In this document: positions 8,913 to 17,945 of the stretch, in pieces
Layout: each line of letters begins with the position of its first letter
Position numbering within the stretch: position 1 is the first letter of the stretch
NCBI RefSeq assembly: GCF_001894765.1
Contig: NZ_BCWV01000004.1
Coordinates: forward strand, 372,001 to 436,000
DNA: 64,000 nt
DNA from: Rhodococcoides corynebacterioides NBRC 14404
Lineage (GTDB): Bacteria; Actinomycetota; Actinomycetes; Mycobacteriales; Mycobacteriaceae
Reading direction: 5' to 3'
Notes under the pieces: model-generated
The model's database searches: none
The model's input: the letters and a program-made list of their open reading frames with translations, nothing else
What the model was told of the DNA's origin: nothing
Position numbers and translations under genes: made by a program

Positions 8913-9397
8913 GCGTCCACGTCACCTTCGTGTGTACCGGCAACATCTGCCGTTCGCCGATGGCGGAGAAGATCGCCGCGCAGGCGCTGGAGCGCGCAGG
9001 ACTGTCGGACCGAGTCCGTCTGACCAGCGCGGGCACCGGCAGTTGGCACGTCGGGGACCCGATGGATCCGCGGGCGGCCGCCGAACTCGGTGCGCACGGT
9101 TACTCCGAGCAGCACCGCGCCCGCACCGTCGACGAGGACATCCTCGGCGCCGATCTGGTCGTGGCCCTCGACGACTCGCATCGGCGCGCGCTCGTCCGGC
9201 TCGGCGTACCGGCCGACCGGCTCGTGCTGCTGCGGTCGTTCGACCCCGCGGCCGATCCGGACGCCGAGGTGGCCGATCCGTACTACGGCCCGGAGTCCGG
9301 GTTCACCGAGGTCCGCACGCAGATCGAAGCCGCCGTCCCCGGTCTGGTCGACCGCGTCCGGACCCTGCTGCCCGGGTCCGACGACTACGCTGTGTAG
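8909..9397 (+). CDS. ptpA: Low-molecular-weight protein tyrosine phosphatase
   Basis: A 162-residue LMW-PTP. The catalytic P-loop C-X5-R-S is Cys9-TGNIC-Arg15-Ser16, and the general acid is Asp123 in DPYYG. The adjacent tyrosine pair Tyr125-Tyr126 corresponds to the pair phosphorylated by PtkA in M. tuberculosis PtpA. It dephosphorylates phosphotyrosine proteins; the mycobacterial orthologue is secreted, but no signal peptide is visible here. The GTG start overlaps the stop of the HAD gene (GTGA). Confidence 0.93.
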   Translation: MSVHVTFVCTGNICRSPMAEKIAAQALERAGLSDRVRLTSAGTGSWHVGDPMDPRAAAELGAHGYSEQHRARTVDEDILGADLVVALDDSHRRALVRLGVPADRLVLLRSFDPAADPDAEVADPYYGPESGFTEVRTQIEAAVPGLVDRVRTLLPGSDDYAV

Positions 9398-9399
9398 TT

Positions 9400-10320
9400 G
9401 TGCGTCGCCTGTCGTTCCTCCTGCGCCCCGGGTGGTTGGCGCTCATGGCTGTGGTGCTGCTGTTCGCGTACCTGTGTTTCTCGGTGCTCGCGCCCTGGCA
9501 ACTGGGCAAGAACTCGTCCACGTCGGCGCGCAACGAGCAGATTTCCCGGTCGTTCGACGCCGACCCCGTGGACGCCGCGACGCTGATCGGCGACGGCGTC
9601 GTGTCCGGCGACGACGAGTGGCGACGCGTCGGCACCTCCGGCACCTACGTGCAGGACAGTGACGTCGTCGTCCGGCTGCGCAGTGTCGGCGACACGCCGG
9701 CCTTCGAGGTCCTCACCCCGTTCCGCACCGACGAGGGCGCCACCCTCATGGTGAACCGCGGCTACGTGTTGCCGACGCAGGGCGTCGAGGTCCCCGAGAT
9801 CACGCCGGCACCGTCCGGTCCCGTCTCGCTCGACGGGCGCCTGCGCGTCGCCGAACCGCCGGTCGACGGCAAGCCCCCCGTGACCGGCCCCGGGTTGCCG
9901 CAGGTCTACACCATCACGCCCGGTCAGGTCGGCGAGCTCACCGGCACCCGGCCGATCGACGGCTATCTGCAGCTGGCCGAGGATCAGCCCGGCGGCCTGG
10001 GCGTGATCGCCCTGCCGCAACTCGACGCCGGGCCCTACCTGTCCTACGGACTGCAGTGGCTCGCGTTCGGCCTCATGGCGCCCCTCGGACTCGCGTACTT
10101 CGTCCGCGCCGAGATCAAGGAGCGACGACGCGTGCGCGGCGAGACGGACGAGACGGTGGATCCCGCATCCGACGAGCCCGTCGGCCCCGCCGATCGGGAG
10201 GCGACTCCGGAGTACGACGACGGTCTGGACGCCCTGCTCACCCCGCGCCGGAAACGCCGCAAAGCCACCCCGGCCGTGTCCGACGACCGTCTCGCCGACC
10301 GCTACGGCCGTCGACGCTGA
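9400..10320 (+). CDS. SURF1 family protein (cytochrome oxidase assembly)
   Basis: A 306-residue membrane protein. There is an N-terminal membrane segment at residues 12-32 (LALMAVVLLFAYLCFSVLAPWQLGK), a periplasmic SURF1 domain with MVNRGYVLP near 117-125, and a second membrane segment near 213-232. SURF1 proteins help haem a3 insertion into cytochrome c oxidase. The last 70 residues form a charged cytoplasmic tail. The GTG at 9400 starts 2 bases after the ptpA stop. Its 3' end overlaps the convergent cobD gene by 19 bases. Confidence 0.9.
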   Translation: MRRLSFLLRPGWLALMAVVLLFAYLCFSVLAPWQLGKNSSTSARNEQISRSFDADPVDAATLIGDGVVSGDDEWRRVGTSGTYVQDSDVVVRLRSVGDTPAFEVLTPFRTDEGATLMVNRGYVLPTQGVEVPEITPAPSGPVSLDGRLRVAEPPVDGKPPVTGPGLPQVYTITPGQVGELTGTRPIDGYLQLAEDQPGGLGVIALPQLDAGPYLSYGLQWLAFGLMAPLGLAYFVRAEIKERRRVRGETDETVDPASDEPVGPADREATPEYDDGLDALLTPRRKRRKATPAVSDDRLADRYGRRR

Positions 10321-11270
10321 CCGACCCTGCCCGCCGCGCCCGCGGTGATCTGCGCCGCCGCGGCTGCCGTGACCAGCGCCGCCGCAGCCTGGACCGCGGC
10401 GGACAGTCGTACCGCGCGCCGCAGGTCGTCGGTCGTCGGAGCCGGACCGCGTCCGAGCCGAGGCCGCTGCTCCACCCCGTGTCGGTAGGCGGTCTCCCCG
10501 CCGAGACCCACGCCGAGCGCACCCGCCGCCGTGGCTTCGGCCACGCCCGCGTTGGGGCTCGGATGTGCCCCGGCGTCGTCGCGCCAGGCGCGCAGCGCGC
10601 GCGACGGTGAGCCGCCGATCACCGGCGCGAGTCCGACGGTGAGCAGCCCGGTCAGTCGCGCGGGGACCAGGTTCACCGCGTCGTCGAGGCGCGCGGCGCA
10701 CCACCCGAAGCGGGTGTAGCGGTCGTTCCGGTAGCCGATCATCGCGTCGAGGGTGTTCACGGTGCGGTAGCCCACCGCCCCGGGCAGGCCGGCGACCGCG
10801 GCCCAGACCAACACGCCCACCGTGGCGTCGGAGGTGTTCTCGGCCACCGATTCCACTGCCGCGCGCACCACCCCGGCCTCGTCGAGCAGCGACGGGTCGC
10901 GTCCACAGAGCGAAGGCACGATGGCCCGCGCGGCGTACAGGTCGCCAGCCGCGACCGCGTCGGCCATCGCGGCCCCGGTGCGTCCGAGGGTCGTGCCGCC
11001 CAGACACGCCCAGGTGCCGGCGGCGGTCACTGCGGTGTGCAGCCATGGCCGCGAGCGCACCGCCCGGTCGATCACGACGGCCGCGCCCACCACGGTGGCG
11101 ACGACGACGGTCGTGTGCACGACGCCCGCCGCGCGCGTGTCGCGGTAGGTGAGGGTCTCGAGCCGGGCCGCGGCGGACCCCACCGCCGCCACCGGGTGTC
11201 GACGCTGCGGGTCGCCGAGAACGACGTCGGCGAGCCACGAGAGGAGCAGGGCGGAGGACCGAGTGCGCAC
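10302..11270 (-). CDS. cobD: Cobalamin biosynthesis protein CobD/CbiB
   Basis: A 322-residue membrane protein of the CbiB/CobD family, which joins aminopropanol (phosphate) to adenosylcobyric acid to form adenosylcobinamide. Family blocks seen are SWLADVVLGDPQRRHPVAAVG at the N terminus, ESVAENTSDATVGVL near 140 and NTLDAMIGYRNDRY near 172. Several hydrophobic segments are present. The GTG start at 11270 gives MRTRSS. Together with cobC it implies that at least late cobalamin steps are encoded in this region. Confidence 0.93.
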   Translation of the reverse strand: MRTRSSALLLSWLADVVLGDPQRRHPVAAVGSAAARLETLTYRDTRAAGVVHTTVVVATVVGAAVVIDRAVRSRPWLHTAVTAAGTWACLGGTTLGRTGAAMADAVAAGDLYAARAIVPSLCGRDPSLLDEAGVVRAAVESVAENTSDATVGVLVWAAVAGLPGAVGYRTVNTLDAMIGYRNDRYTRFGWCAARLDDAVNLVPARLTGLLTVGLAPVIGGSPSRALRAWRDDAGAHPSPNAGVAEATAAGALGVGLGGETAYRHGVEQRPRLGRGPAPTTDDLRRAVRLSAAVQAAAALVTAAAAAQITAGAAGRVGQRRRP

Positions 11271-11331
11271 CGCGCGAGCCTACGGACCGACGCGATGATT
11301 GGACGTCCACGTATCGGCTATCCTGGCTCGC

Positions 11332-12051
11332 ATGACGGAGCTACGGGCGGCGGACTGGCACATCGGCGAGGACGGCGAGACCTACCCGCCCGAACCCTGG
11401 TACCTCGGGGGAACCCTGCTCGTGTCCACCTTCCTCGTCCCCACACGGGAGTTGCCCGCCCGGATCACCGACACGGTGCGCGACGCGGCCGTTCGACCGG
11501 TCACCGTCGGGGGCCGCGCCGTGGTCGGTGCGGCGTTCGTCCGCTACACCTCGGGCGGTGTGCTGACCTACGACGAACTGATCGGGTCGATCCTCGTCCG
11601 CCGCGGCGCCTCGATCATGGCCACCATTCCGGACATCTGGGTGGACAGCGCGCAATCCCGCACGGGTGGACGGGAACTGTGGTCGATCCCCAAACATCTC
11701 GGGGACTTCCGACGCGAGAGTTCCGGCCGCCGCGTCACCGCCTCCATGACGAAGGACGGTGCCGCCGTCGCGTCTCTCGACGCGACGGTCGGCCGCGCGT
11801 CGTTACCCGGCTCGATCGCGATTCCCCTCACCACGGCGCAGGCGCTGGACGGACGACGCGTGATCTCCCGCAATCGCCTCTACCCGCGCATCCGCACGCT
11901 GGGCGCCACCTGGACCTTCGCGCCCGACGGACCCCTGGGCCACCTGCACGGACGTCGTCCCGCGATGAGCGTGGCGCTGACCGACGCCTCCATCGTGTTC
12001 GGCGCCCGGGTGGTGCGGTCCGGTCAGAATTCCCACCCGCGGAACAAGTAG
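11332..12051 (+). CDS. Acetoacetate decarboxylase family protein
   Basis: A 239-residue protein of the acetoacetate-decarboxylase fold. It starts MTELRAADWHIGEDG and has the family block ELWSIPKHLGDF near residues 114-125, where classic enzymes carry the Schiff-base lysine region. Many actinobacterial members have no known substrate. TATCCT and short sequence lie just before the ATG at 11332, and no good Shine-Dalgarno is visible, so translation may be leaderless. It is divergent from cobD by about 60 bases. Confidence 0.75.
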   Translation: MTELRAADWHIGEDGETYPPEPWYLGGTLLVSTFLVPTRELPARITDTVRDAAVRPVTVGGRAVVGAAFVRYTSGGVLTYDELIGSILVRRGASIMATIPDIWVDSAQSRTGGRELWSIPKHLGDFRRESSGRRVTASMTKDGAAVASLDATVGRASLPGSIAIPLTTAQALDGRRVISRNRLYPRIRTLGATWTFAPDGPLGHLHGRRPAMSVALTDASIVFGARVVRSGQNSHPRNK

Positions 12052-12193
12052 GAGATGCGGGTCAACAGGTCGACGATCGTGATTCCCACCGACATCGGAC
12101 ACCCCTTCGGTCACCGGCTCGTACTGTGACCGAACACTAAGCCCCCAGCTCGGGCCGTGGGGCTGCTACGACCCAAGCGGTCGACGACCCCGA

Positions 12194-13687
12194 TCAGTAC
12201 TCCGAAGTCGGTCGCGTTCCGGTTCCTCCGCGCGGGTCGACGCGTCGATCCGCGGCGCGTCCCGAGCCACCGAGGCCGGCCCACGGCGCGGCCCGCTCGA
12301 GTTCGAAGGCCAACTCCAGCAGAGTGCGATCGTCGCCCTGTCGCGCCGAGAACATCATGCCCAGCGGAGCCGGGGACGGCGGGCCCAGCGGCAGGCTGAT
12401 CGCCGGCGCCCCCACCACGTTGTGCAGAGGAGTGAAGGCCGCGACGTCGGTCAGCCGCTCGAGCAGCAGATCGAACGGCACCCGGGGCGACAGGTAGCCC
12501 AGCGGCGGGGTGGCCTGTCCCGTCACCGGGGAGAGCACCACGTCGACGGACGCGAACATCGTGGCGTAGTCCGCGGCGGCGCGACGCAGTCGACGGATCA
12601 CGGCCGGAAGCCGCCACGCGTCGCGACGGAAGCGGTCGGCCAGACCGACGGTGAGCGGATCGAAGTCCCGGAGGGTCGTGCCGGGTGCGCGCGGCGTCGA
12701 GTGCTGCAGCGCGAAGGCCAGGAAGGACCAGTACCGCACGAAGTCGTCGGGGAACCCGGCGTCGATGGGCAGTCGATCGATCGGCTCCACCCGATGACCG
12801 AGCGACTCGACCAACGCGGCCGCATCCTCGGCGGCGCGACGGGTGGGGTCGTCGATGCCGTTGCCCGCGAGCGAGGACAGGACCAGCCCGACGCGGAGCC
12901 GCCGCGCCGACGGTCCCGTCACCGATCCGATCGGCCGCAGCGATCGCGACGAGTGCCGGTCGGCCTCCGCCCAGAACCGTGCGGTGTCGCGCACGCTGCG
13001 CGTGACCACCCCGTCCGCGACGATGGGCACCGGCAGCATCTTCTCGACGGTCGGCAGCACGAACCGCCCGCGCGACGGTTTGAGGCCCACCAGTCCGCAG
13101 CATGCGGCGGGGATGCGAATGGACCCGCCGCCGTCGTTGGCGTGGGCCAGCGTCACCGCCCCCGCGGCCACCAGAGCGGCCGACCCGCCCGACGACGCCC
13201 CCGACGAGTAGCCGGTGTGCCAGGGATTACGGGTGGGCGGACGCGTCGGGAACTCGGTGGACGCGCTGAGTCCGAACTCCGGCAACGTGGACTTCGCGAC
13301 GATGGTCATGCCCATCCGCAGCAGCTCGCGGGCCACCGGGCCGTGCGCCGACGCCGGGGACGCGCGAACGATCTCCGATCCCTGGCCGGTCGGAACGCCG
13401 GCGAGGTCGCTGTTGTCCTTGAGCAGCGTCGGGACGTCGCCGAACGGTCCGGCCGCGCGCCCGGCGACGGGCGTCTCGAACGCCGGCCCCACCAGCGCGT
13501 TCAGCTCGGCTGCCGCCGCCAGCCGATCGCGGGTCGCCGCGAGCACCTCGGCCGGCGAGACCTCCCGCCGCCGAATCGCGTCGGCCAGACCCACCGCGTC
13601 GTGTCGGCCGAGCGCATCGTCGGCGAACACCGACACCCGACGCCCGGTCGGCGCGCCTGCCACCGATTCCGATCGCGTCGTCTCCAT
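12194..13687 (-). CDS. Amidase (amidase signature family)
   Basis: A 497-residue amidase signature enzyme hydrolysing a carboxamide. The catalytic triad is visible: Lys in TLLKDNSDLAG near residue 90, and the cis-Ser and nucleophile Ser in the Gly/Ser-rich stretch GYSSGASSGGSAALVAAG near 165-182. GGGSIRIPAACCGLVGLKPSRGR follows. M. tuberculosis has several such amidases (AmiA2/AmiB2 types). The ATG at 13687 was chosen because it starts the conserved region; the reading frame stays open a long way upstream, over the MFS gene, which is spurious. Substrate unknown. Confidence 0.9.
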   Translation of the reverse strand: METTRSESVAGAPTGRRVSVFADDALGRHDAVGLADAIRRREVSPAEVLAATRDRLAAAAELNALVGPAFETPVAGRAAGPFGDVPTLLKDNSDLAGVPTGQGSEIVRASPASAHGPVARELLRMGMTIVAKSTLPEFGLSASTEFPTRPPTRNPWHTGYSSGASSGGSAALVAAGAVTLAHANDGGGSIRIPAACCGLVGLKPSRGRFVLPTVEKMLPVPIVADGVVTRSVRDTARFWAEADRHSSRSLRPIGSVTGPSARRLRVGLVLSSLAGNGIDDPTRRAAEDAAALVESLGHRVEPIDRLPIDAGFPDDFVRYWSFLAFALQHSTPRAPGTTLRDFDPLTVGLADRFRRDAWRLPAVIRRLRRAAADYATMFASVDVVLSPVTGQATPPLGYLSPRVPFDLLLERLTDVAAFTPLHNVVGAPAISLPLGPPSPAPLGMMFSARQGDDRTLLELAFELERAAPWAGLGGSGRAADRRVDPRGGTGTRPTSEY

Positions 13688-13853
13688 CGCTCCCCCGTCC
13701 CTGCTGCCCGCGTCCGTTCTGTCCGGTGTTCCCGCAGCGTACGACGCGGGTACTCGCTCGGGTCGGTACCCGTCCTCGGCATCCACGGTCCGACGGTTGT
13801 CGGTGTGCCGAATCAGGCTAGGCAAGTTGTTCCCTGTGCGAAAGGTTTCGAGG

Positions 13854-15332
13854 GTGTCCACCAGTTCTCCCGCGTCGTCGTCCACCTCGGACGCGTCCGC
13901 TCCCGCCGTCTCCCGGCGCGCCTGGCAGTCCCTGATGGTGCTGCTCATGGGCATGTTCATCGCCCTGCTGGACACCACCATCGTCAATGTCGCGCTCCCC
14001 ACCATCCGCACCTCGCTGGACGCCGGTGAGGCGACGCTGTCGTGGATCATTTCCGGGTACGCCCTGGCCTTCGGGCTCGCGCTCATCCCGGCCGGCCGGG
14101 TGGGCGACCGCATCGGGCACAAGTGGATCTTCGTCACCGGCCTCGCGATCTTCACGGTCGCCAGCCTCGCGTGCGGCCTGGCGCAGAACGACGTGCAGCT
14201 GGTGGCGGCGCGGATCGTCCAGGGCCTCGCGGGTGGCATCTTCGTCCCCGCCGTCACGGCCTTCATCCAGCTGCTCTTCCCGCCGCAGCTGCGCGGCAAG
14301 GCCTTCGCCATCATGGGCGCCGTCATCGGTGTCTCCAGCGCCCTCGGCCCCATCATCGGCGGGCTCATCATCGAGGCCGTCGGCCCGGACAGCGGCTGGC
14401 GCCTGGTGTTCCTGGTCAACCTGCCCTTCGGCATCGCCGGGGTCCTGCTCGCGGCGAAGATCCTGCCGACGCACGACGAGGTCGGCGCCGGAGCCGCGGA
14501 CCGCGGTATCGACTGGGTCGGCTTGCTCCTCGTCACCGCCGGCCTGGTCGCGCTCCTGGTTCCGCTGATCGAGGGGCAGGACACCGGCTGGCCGGCCTGG
14601 ACGGTGGTCACGCTCGTGGTCGGCGGTCTGCTGCTCGCGCTCTTCGGCGCCTGGGAGGTGCGCTACACCCGCAGCGGCCGCACTCCCCTGGTCCCGCCAC
14701 GGCTATTCACTCGTCCGGCGTTCACCGGCGGCGTGATCCTCGCGTTGGTCTACTTCGCCGCCTTCACCTCCATCTTCTTCACCATCTCGATCCTGTGGCA
14801 GACCGGTCTGGGCAACACCGCGCTGGCCTCGGGTGTGGTGTCCATCCCGTTCGCGATCGGCAGCATCGTCTCGTCCTCGCAGTCGAACCGACTGGCGGAG
14901 CGGCTCGGGCGACGCGTGCTTCTGCTCGGCGCCGGGCTCGAGAGCATCGGCCTGATCGCGGCCTGGCTGATCCTGCTCACCACCGAGGCCGCGGACCTCA
15001 CCAACTGGAAGCTGCTGGTTCCGCTCTTCGTCGCGGGCCTCGGCAACGGTGCCTTCATCGCCCCCAACGCGCAGTTCATCGTCGCCACCGTCGACCGCCC
15101 CGATGCCGGAGCCGCCAGCGGTGTCATCTCCACGATGCAGCGCATCGGCAGCGCCATCGGCATCGCGATCATCGGCAGCGTCCTGTTCGGGTCGCTCACC
15201 GTCGCCGGCCCCGGACCGGACGCCCTGGCCACCGGCTTCACCGACGCCGCCGCCCACGCGATGGGTGTCAGCGCGGCCTTCGCCGTTGCGGCGTTTCTGT
15301 TGGTGTTCGCGCTTCCGAAGCGGGCACACTGA
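13854..15332 (+). CDS. MFS drug exporter, DHA2 (EmrB/QacA) family
   Basis: A 492-residue protein with about 14 membrane helices. It has the DHA2 motif LLDTTIVNVALPTI near residue 40, motif A GRVGDRIGHKW near 84, and motif C GLGPIIGG-like (SSALGPIIGGLI). It is expected to export drugs or lipophilic compounds by proton antiport. GTG 13854, preceded by CGAAAGG, is taken as the start; an in-frame GTG at 13836 is the alternative. It is divergent from the amidase gene, with a 166-base spacer. No regulator sits beside it. Confidence 0.9.
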   Translation: MSTSSPASSSTSDASAPAVSRRAWQSLMVLLMGMFIALLDTTIVNVALPTIRTSLDAGEATLSWIISGYALAFGLALIPAGRVGDRIGHKWIFVTGLAIFTVASLACGLAQNDVQLVAARIVQGLAGGIFVPAVTAFIQLLFPPQLRGKAFAIMGAVIGVSSALGPIIGGLIIEAVGPDSGWRLVFLVNLPFGIAGVLLAAKILPTHDEVGAGAADRGIDWVGLLLVTAGLVALLVPLIEGQDTGWPAWTVVTLVVGGLLLALFGAWEVRYTRSGRTPLVPPRLFTRPAFTGGVILALVYFAAFTSIFFTISILWQTGLGNTALASGVVSIPFAIGSIVSSSQSNRLAERLGRRVLLLGAGLESIGLIAAWLILLTTEAADLTNWKLLVPLFVAGLGNGAFIAPNAQFIVATVDRPDAGAASGVISTMQRIGSAIGIAIIGSVLFGSLTVAGPGPDALATGFTDAAAHAMGVSAAFAVAAFLLVFALPKRAH

Positions 15333-15337
15333 GCCGT

Positions 15338-16519
15338 ATGGCGACCAGTTCATCGAGCCGCATGGCGACCTCGCTCTCGTTCCCTCGATTTTTGCGCGTC
15401 GGTTCCGGGGCACTGGACGACATCGGTGCGGTGCTCACCGATCTGGACGTGCGCCGCCCGCTCGTCGTCACCGACGCCTTCCTGGTGAGCACCGGCGCCG
15501 CCGGACGAATGATGGACCTCGTCGCCGCCGCGGGCATGGACGGTGCGCTGTTCTCCGACACGGTGCCGGACCCCACCACCGACTCGCTGACGGCCGCGGT
15601 CGAGGCGGCCGTCGCGCACGACGCGGACGTGGTGATCGGCTTCGGCGGGGGCAGCCCGATGGACACCGCGAAGGCCGTCTCCGTCCTCGTCCGCGGTGGG
15701 GGTCGGATGAACGACTACCGCGCCCCCGGCCCGTACACCGGACCCGCGCTGCCCATCGTGGCCGTGCCCACGACGGCCGGATCCGGTTCCGAGGCAACGC
15801 AGTTCACGGTCATCACCGACAGTGCGACGGACGAGAAGATGCTGTGTCCGGGGTTGTCGTTCCTGCCGATCGCCGCGGTCGTCGACCCCGACCTCACGGT
15901 CAGCATGCCGGCGCGACTCTCGGCCGACACCGGCGTCGACGCCCTCACCCATGCCATCGAGGCGTACGTGTCGGCGAAGAACAACCCGATCGCGGATGCG
16001 TTGGCGCTCAACGCCATGCGCACCATCGGCCGCTACCTGCTCCGGGTGTACCGGGACGGCGAGGACCGTGAGGCCCGCGGCGCCATGATGGTGGCGGCGA
16101 CCCAGGCCGGAATGGCGTTCTCCAACTCGAGCGTCTGCCTGGTGCACGGAATGAGCCGGCCCATCGGCGGCAACTTCCATGTGGCGCACGGACTCTCGAA
16201 CGCCATGCTGCTGCCGGCCGTCACCCGGTTCTCCGTGTCCGGCGCCGAGGCCCGCTACGCCGAGTGCGCCCGTCAGCTCGGGGCGGCTGCCGCAGGTGAC
16301 GACGACTCCGTTGCGGCGGCGCAGCTGGTCACCTACCTCGAGCAGCTCTGCGCCGACGTCGAGGTCCCCACGCCGTCGAGCCACGGCATCGACCGGGCCG
16401 AGTGGGACCGCCTCATCCCCACCATGGCGCAGCAGGCCCTGGCGTCGGGCTCGCCGAACAACAACCCCGTCGTCCCCACCGCCGAGCAGATCGAGGACCT
16501 CTACCGCGAGGTGTTCTGA
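15338..16519 (+). CDS. Iron-containing alcohol dehydrogenase
   Basis: A 393-residue group III (iron-type) alcohol dehydrogenase. It has the cofactor-binding GFGGGSPMDTAKA near residue 95, the TTAGSGSEATQFTVIT block near 146, and the metal ligands Asp and His in DTGVDALTHAIEAY plus His residues in VHGMSRPIGGNFHVAHGLSNA. It oxidises alcohols or reduces aldehydes with NAD(P). ATG 15338 lies 6 bases after the MFS stop; a second in-frame ATG at 15362 repeats the same MATS start within a short duplicated sequence and could be the real one. Confidence 0.9.
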   Translation: MATSSSSRMATSLSFPRFLRVGSGALDDIGAVLTDLDVRRPLVVTDAFLVSTGAAGRMMDLVAAAGMDGALFSDTVPDPTTDSLTAAVEAAVAHDADVVIGFGGGSPMDTAKAVSVLVRGGGRMNDYRAPGPYTGPALPIVAVPTTAGSGSEATQFTVITDSATDEKMLCPGLSFLPIAAVVDPDLTVSMPARLSADTGVDALTHAIEAYVSAKNNPIADALALNAMRTIGRYLLRVYRDGEDREARGAMMVAATQAGMAFSNSSVCLVHGMSRPIGGNFHVAHGLSNAMLLPAVTRFSVSGAEARYAECARQLGAAAAGDDDSVAAAQLVTYLEQLCADVEVPTPSSHGIDRAEWDRLIPTMAQQALASGSPNNNPVVPTAEQIEDLYREVF

Positions 16520-16522
16520 GGC

Positions 16523-16590
16523 GAGCGGCTCCCCGGTTACGGCCCGGCGCCCCCGATCCGGGGAGCCACTCCTGAACCGGGGAGCCGCTC
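16523..16590 (+). terminator. Long hairpin after the alcohol dehydrogenase gene
   Basis: GAGCGGCTCCCCGGTT (16523-16538) is perfectly complementary to AACCGGGGAGCCGCTC (16575-16590). The 36-base loop carries a further partial copy of the CCGGGGAGCC core. It lies 4 bases after the stop codon and probably ends transcription or protects the mRNA. No T run follows. Confidence 0.65.
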
Positions 16591-16644
16591 GACCCCGCCC
16601 CCTCGCGCGGTGCGCAGCAGCGGGAGCGGAGGGCAGCAGGAGAG

Positions 16645-16716
16645 TGGGCGCAGAGGGGTTCGAACCCCCGACCGCTGGTGTGTAAAACCAGAGCTCTACC
16701 GCTGAGCTATACGCCC
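16645..16716 (-). tRNA. tRNA-Val (anticodon UAC)
   Basis: On the minus strand the sequence begins GGGCGTATAGCTCAGCGG and folds as a cloverleaf. The acceptor stem is GGGCGUA/UGCGCCC and the anticodon arm is CUGGU-UUUACAC-ACCAG with anticodon UAC. The T arm is GGGGGTTCGAACCCCT. The discriminator base is A, and no CCA is encoded. Confidence 0.95.
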
Positions 16717-16751
16717 TCGCGTGCCGGCTCGAGAACCCCCGGCGAACGCGG

Positions 16752-17216
16752 TCAAGACCCTAACGTGGCGAGCGCGTTCTCCCAAGCGCCCTGGTCACGG
16801 GCTTCGCCCGGTCCCATCATCTCCGCGAACCGGATGACGCCCTCGGTGTCGACGAGGAAGGTCCCGCGGTTGGCGAAGCCCAGCTTCTCGTTGAACACCC
16901 CGTACCGCTGCGCGACCTCGCCGTGGGGCCAGAAGTCGGACAGCAGGGGGAAGAGGTAGCCCTGCTCGGCCGCCCAGATCTTGTGGGTGGGCGGCGGGCC
17001 GACGGAGATGGCGACGACGGCCGTCTCGTCGTTCTCGAACTTCGGGAGCTCGTCGCGGACTCGGCACAGCTCGCCCTGGCAGGTGCCGGTGAAGGCGAGC
17101 GGAAAGAAGATCAGCAGCACGTTCTTGCGTCCGCGATAGTCGGACAGCGAGACGGGCTGATTGTTCTGATCCTTGAGCGTGAACTCGGGCGCCTGCGCGC
17201 CCACCTCGAGAGGCAT
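16752..17216 (-). CDS. ahpE: Peroxiredoxin AhpE (one-cysteine type)
   Basis: A 154-residue peroxiredoxin matching M. tuberculosis AhpE (Rv2238c) in length and position. The peroxidatic cysteine is Cys46 in FTGTCQGELC, with the conserved Pro/Thr before it in FPLAFTGT. It reduces peroxides and peroxynitrite, recycled in mycobacteria by mycothiol or mycoredoxin (family knowledge). The ATG overlaps the stop of the DUF3052 gene (TGATG), so the two are co-translated. Confidence 0.95.
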   Translation of the reverse strand: MPLEVGAQAPEFTLKDQNNQPVSLSDYRGRKNVLLIFFPLAFTGTCQGELCRVRDELPKFENDETAVVAISVGPPPTHKIWAAEQGYLFPLLSDFWPHGEVAQRYGVFNEKLGFANRGTFLVDTEGVIRFAEMMGPGEARDQGAWENALATLGS

Positions 17217-17638
17217 CAGCGCTTGGTGGGGCGAGCCTTGGGCTGCACCAGGCGGCTGCCGATCCAGGACCCGAGGTTGGTCGACGACGTCTGCGTCAGA
17301 CCGGCCGTGGGGGCGGACTCGGCAATCTCGCTGGGTTCGACGTGCCCGGACTGTCCGGTCTTGGGCGTGAGCACCCAGACGAACCCGTCGTCGGACAGCG
17401 GCGTGATGGCGTCCATGAGTGCGTCGACCAGATCGCCGTCGCCGTCACGCCACCACAGCAGCACGACGTCGACCACCTCGTCGGAATCCTCGTCGACGGT
17501 CTCGCCACCGATGGTCTCTTCGACGGAGGCCCGCAGGTCTTCGTCGGTGTCCTCGTCCCAACCCAATTCCTGCACGACCATGTCGTGGGTGATTCCGAGC
17601 TTGTGGGCGTAGTTCCGATCGTCCGCCGCGGCGACCAC
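17216..17638 (-). CDS. DUF3052 family protein (Rv2239c-like)
   Basis: A 140-residue acidic protein starting VVAAADDRNYAHKLGITHDM. The GTG at 17638 is decided by an excellent AGGAGG eight bases upstream. DUF3052 proteins are found next to ahpE and aceE in mycobacteria; function unknown. The C-terminal tail is basic and low-complexity. It is the first gene of a two-gene operon with ahpE. Confidence 0.85.
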   Translation of the reverse strand: MVAAADDRNYAHKLGITHDMVVQELGWDEDTDEDLRASVEETIGGETVDEDSDEVVDVVLLWWRDGDGDLVDALMDAITPLSDDGFVWVLTPKTGQSGHVEPSEIAESAPTAGLTQTSSTNLGSWIGSRLVQPKARPTKR

Positions 17639-17945
17639 GGTCGTGTCCTCCTCATGGGTGGGGTGGTGAAGCAGGGCCGTGCAGGTCCGAGTTGGCCTCG
17701 GCCCGTGAAGAAAGTGTGCAGTAGACAAAGCGAACATGCTCGGGCGCCCCGGCGCAAGCCGACGCACCCGCCAACCGTTGCATTGATTTCACGGGTACCC
17801 ATTACCAGACCACCTGCACCGGACGGGGGTCGATGGGGCAGGATTGACCACGATCACCATGAGACCGAAAAGCGAGTCGGCGTCACAGGACCGACCCGCG
17901 ATGGAACGGGGCACCACCACGCACCCGCCAGATCGAGGAGAGACG

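Noticed and set aside
13688..14611. Upstream extension of the amidase frame
   Set aside because: It lies antisense to the MFS exporter; the amidase fold begins at ATG 13687.
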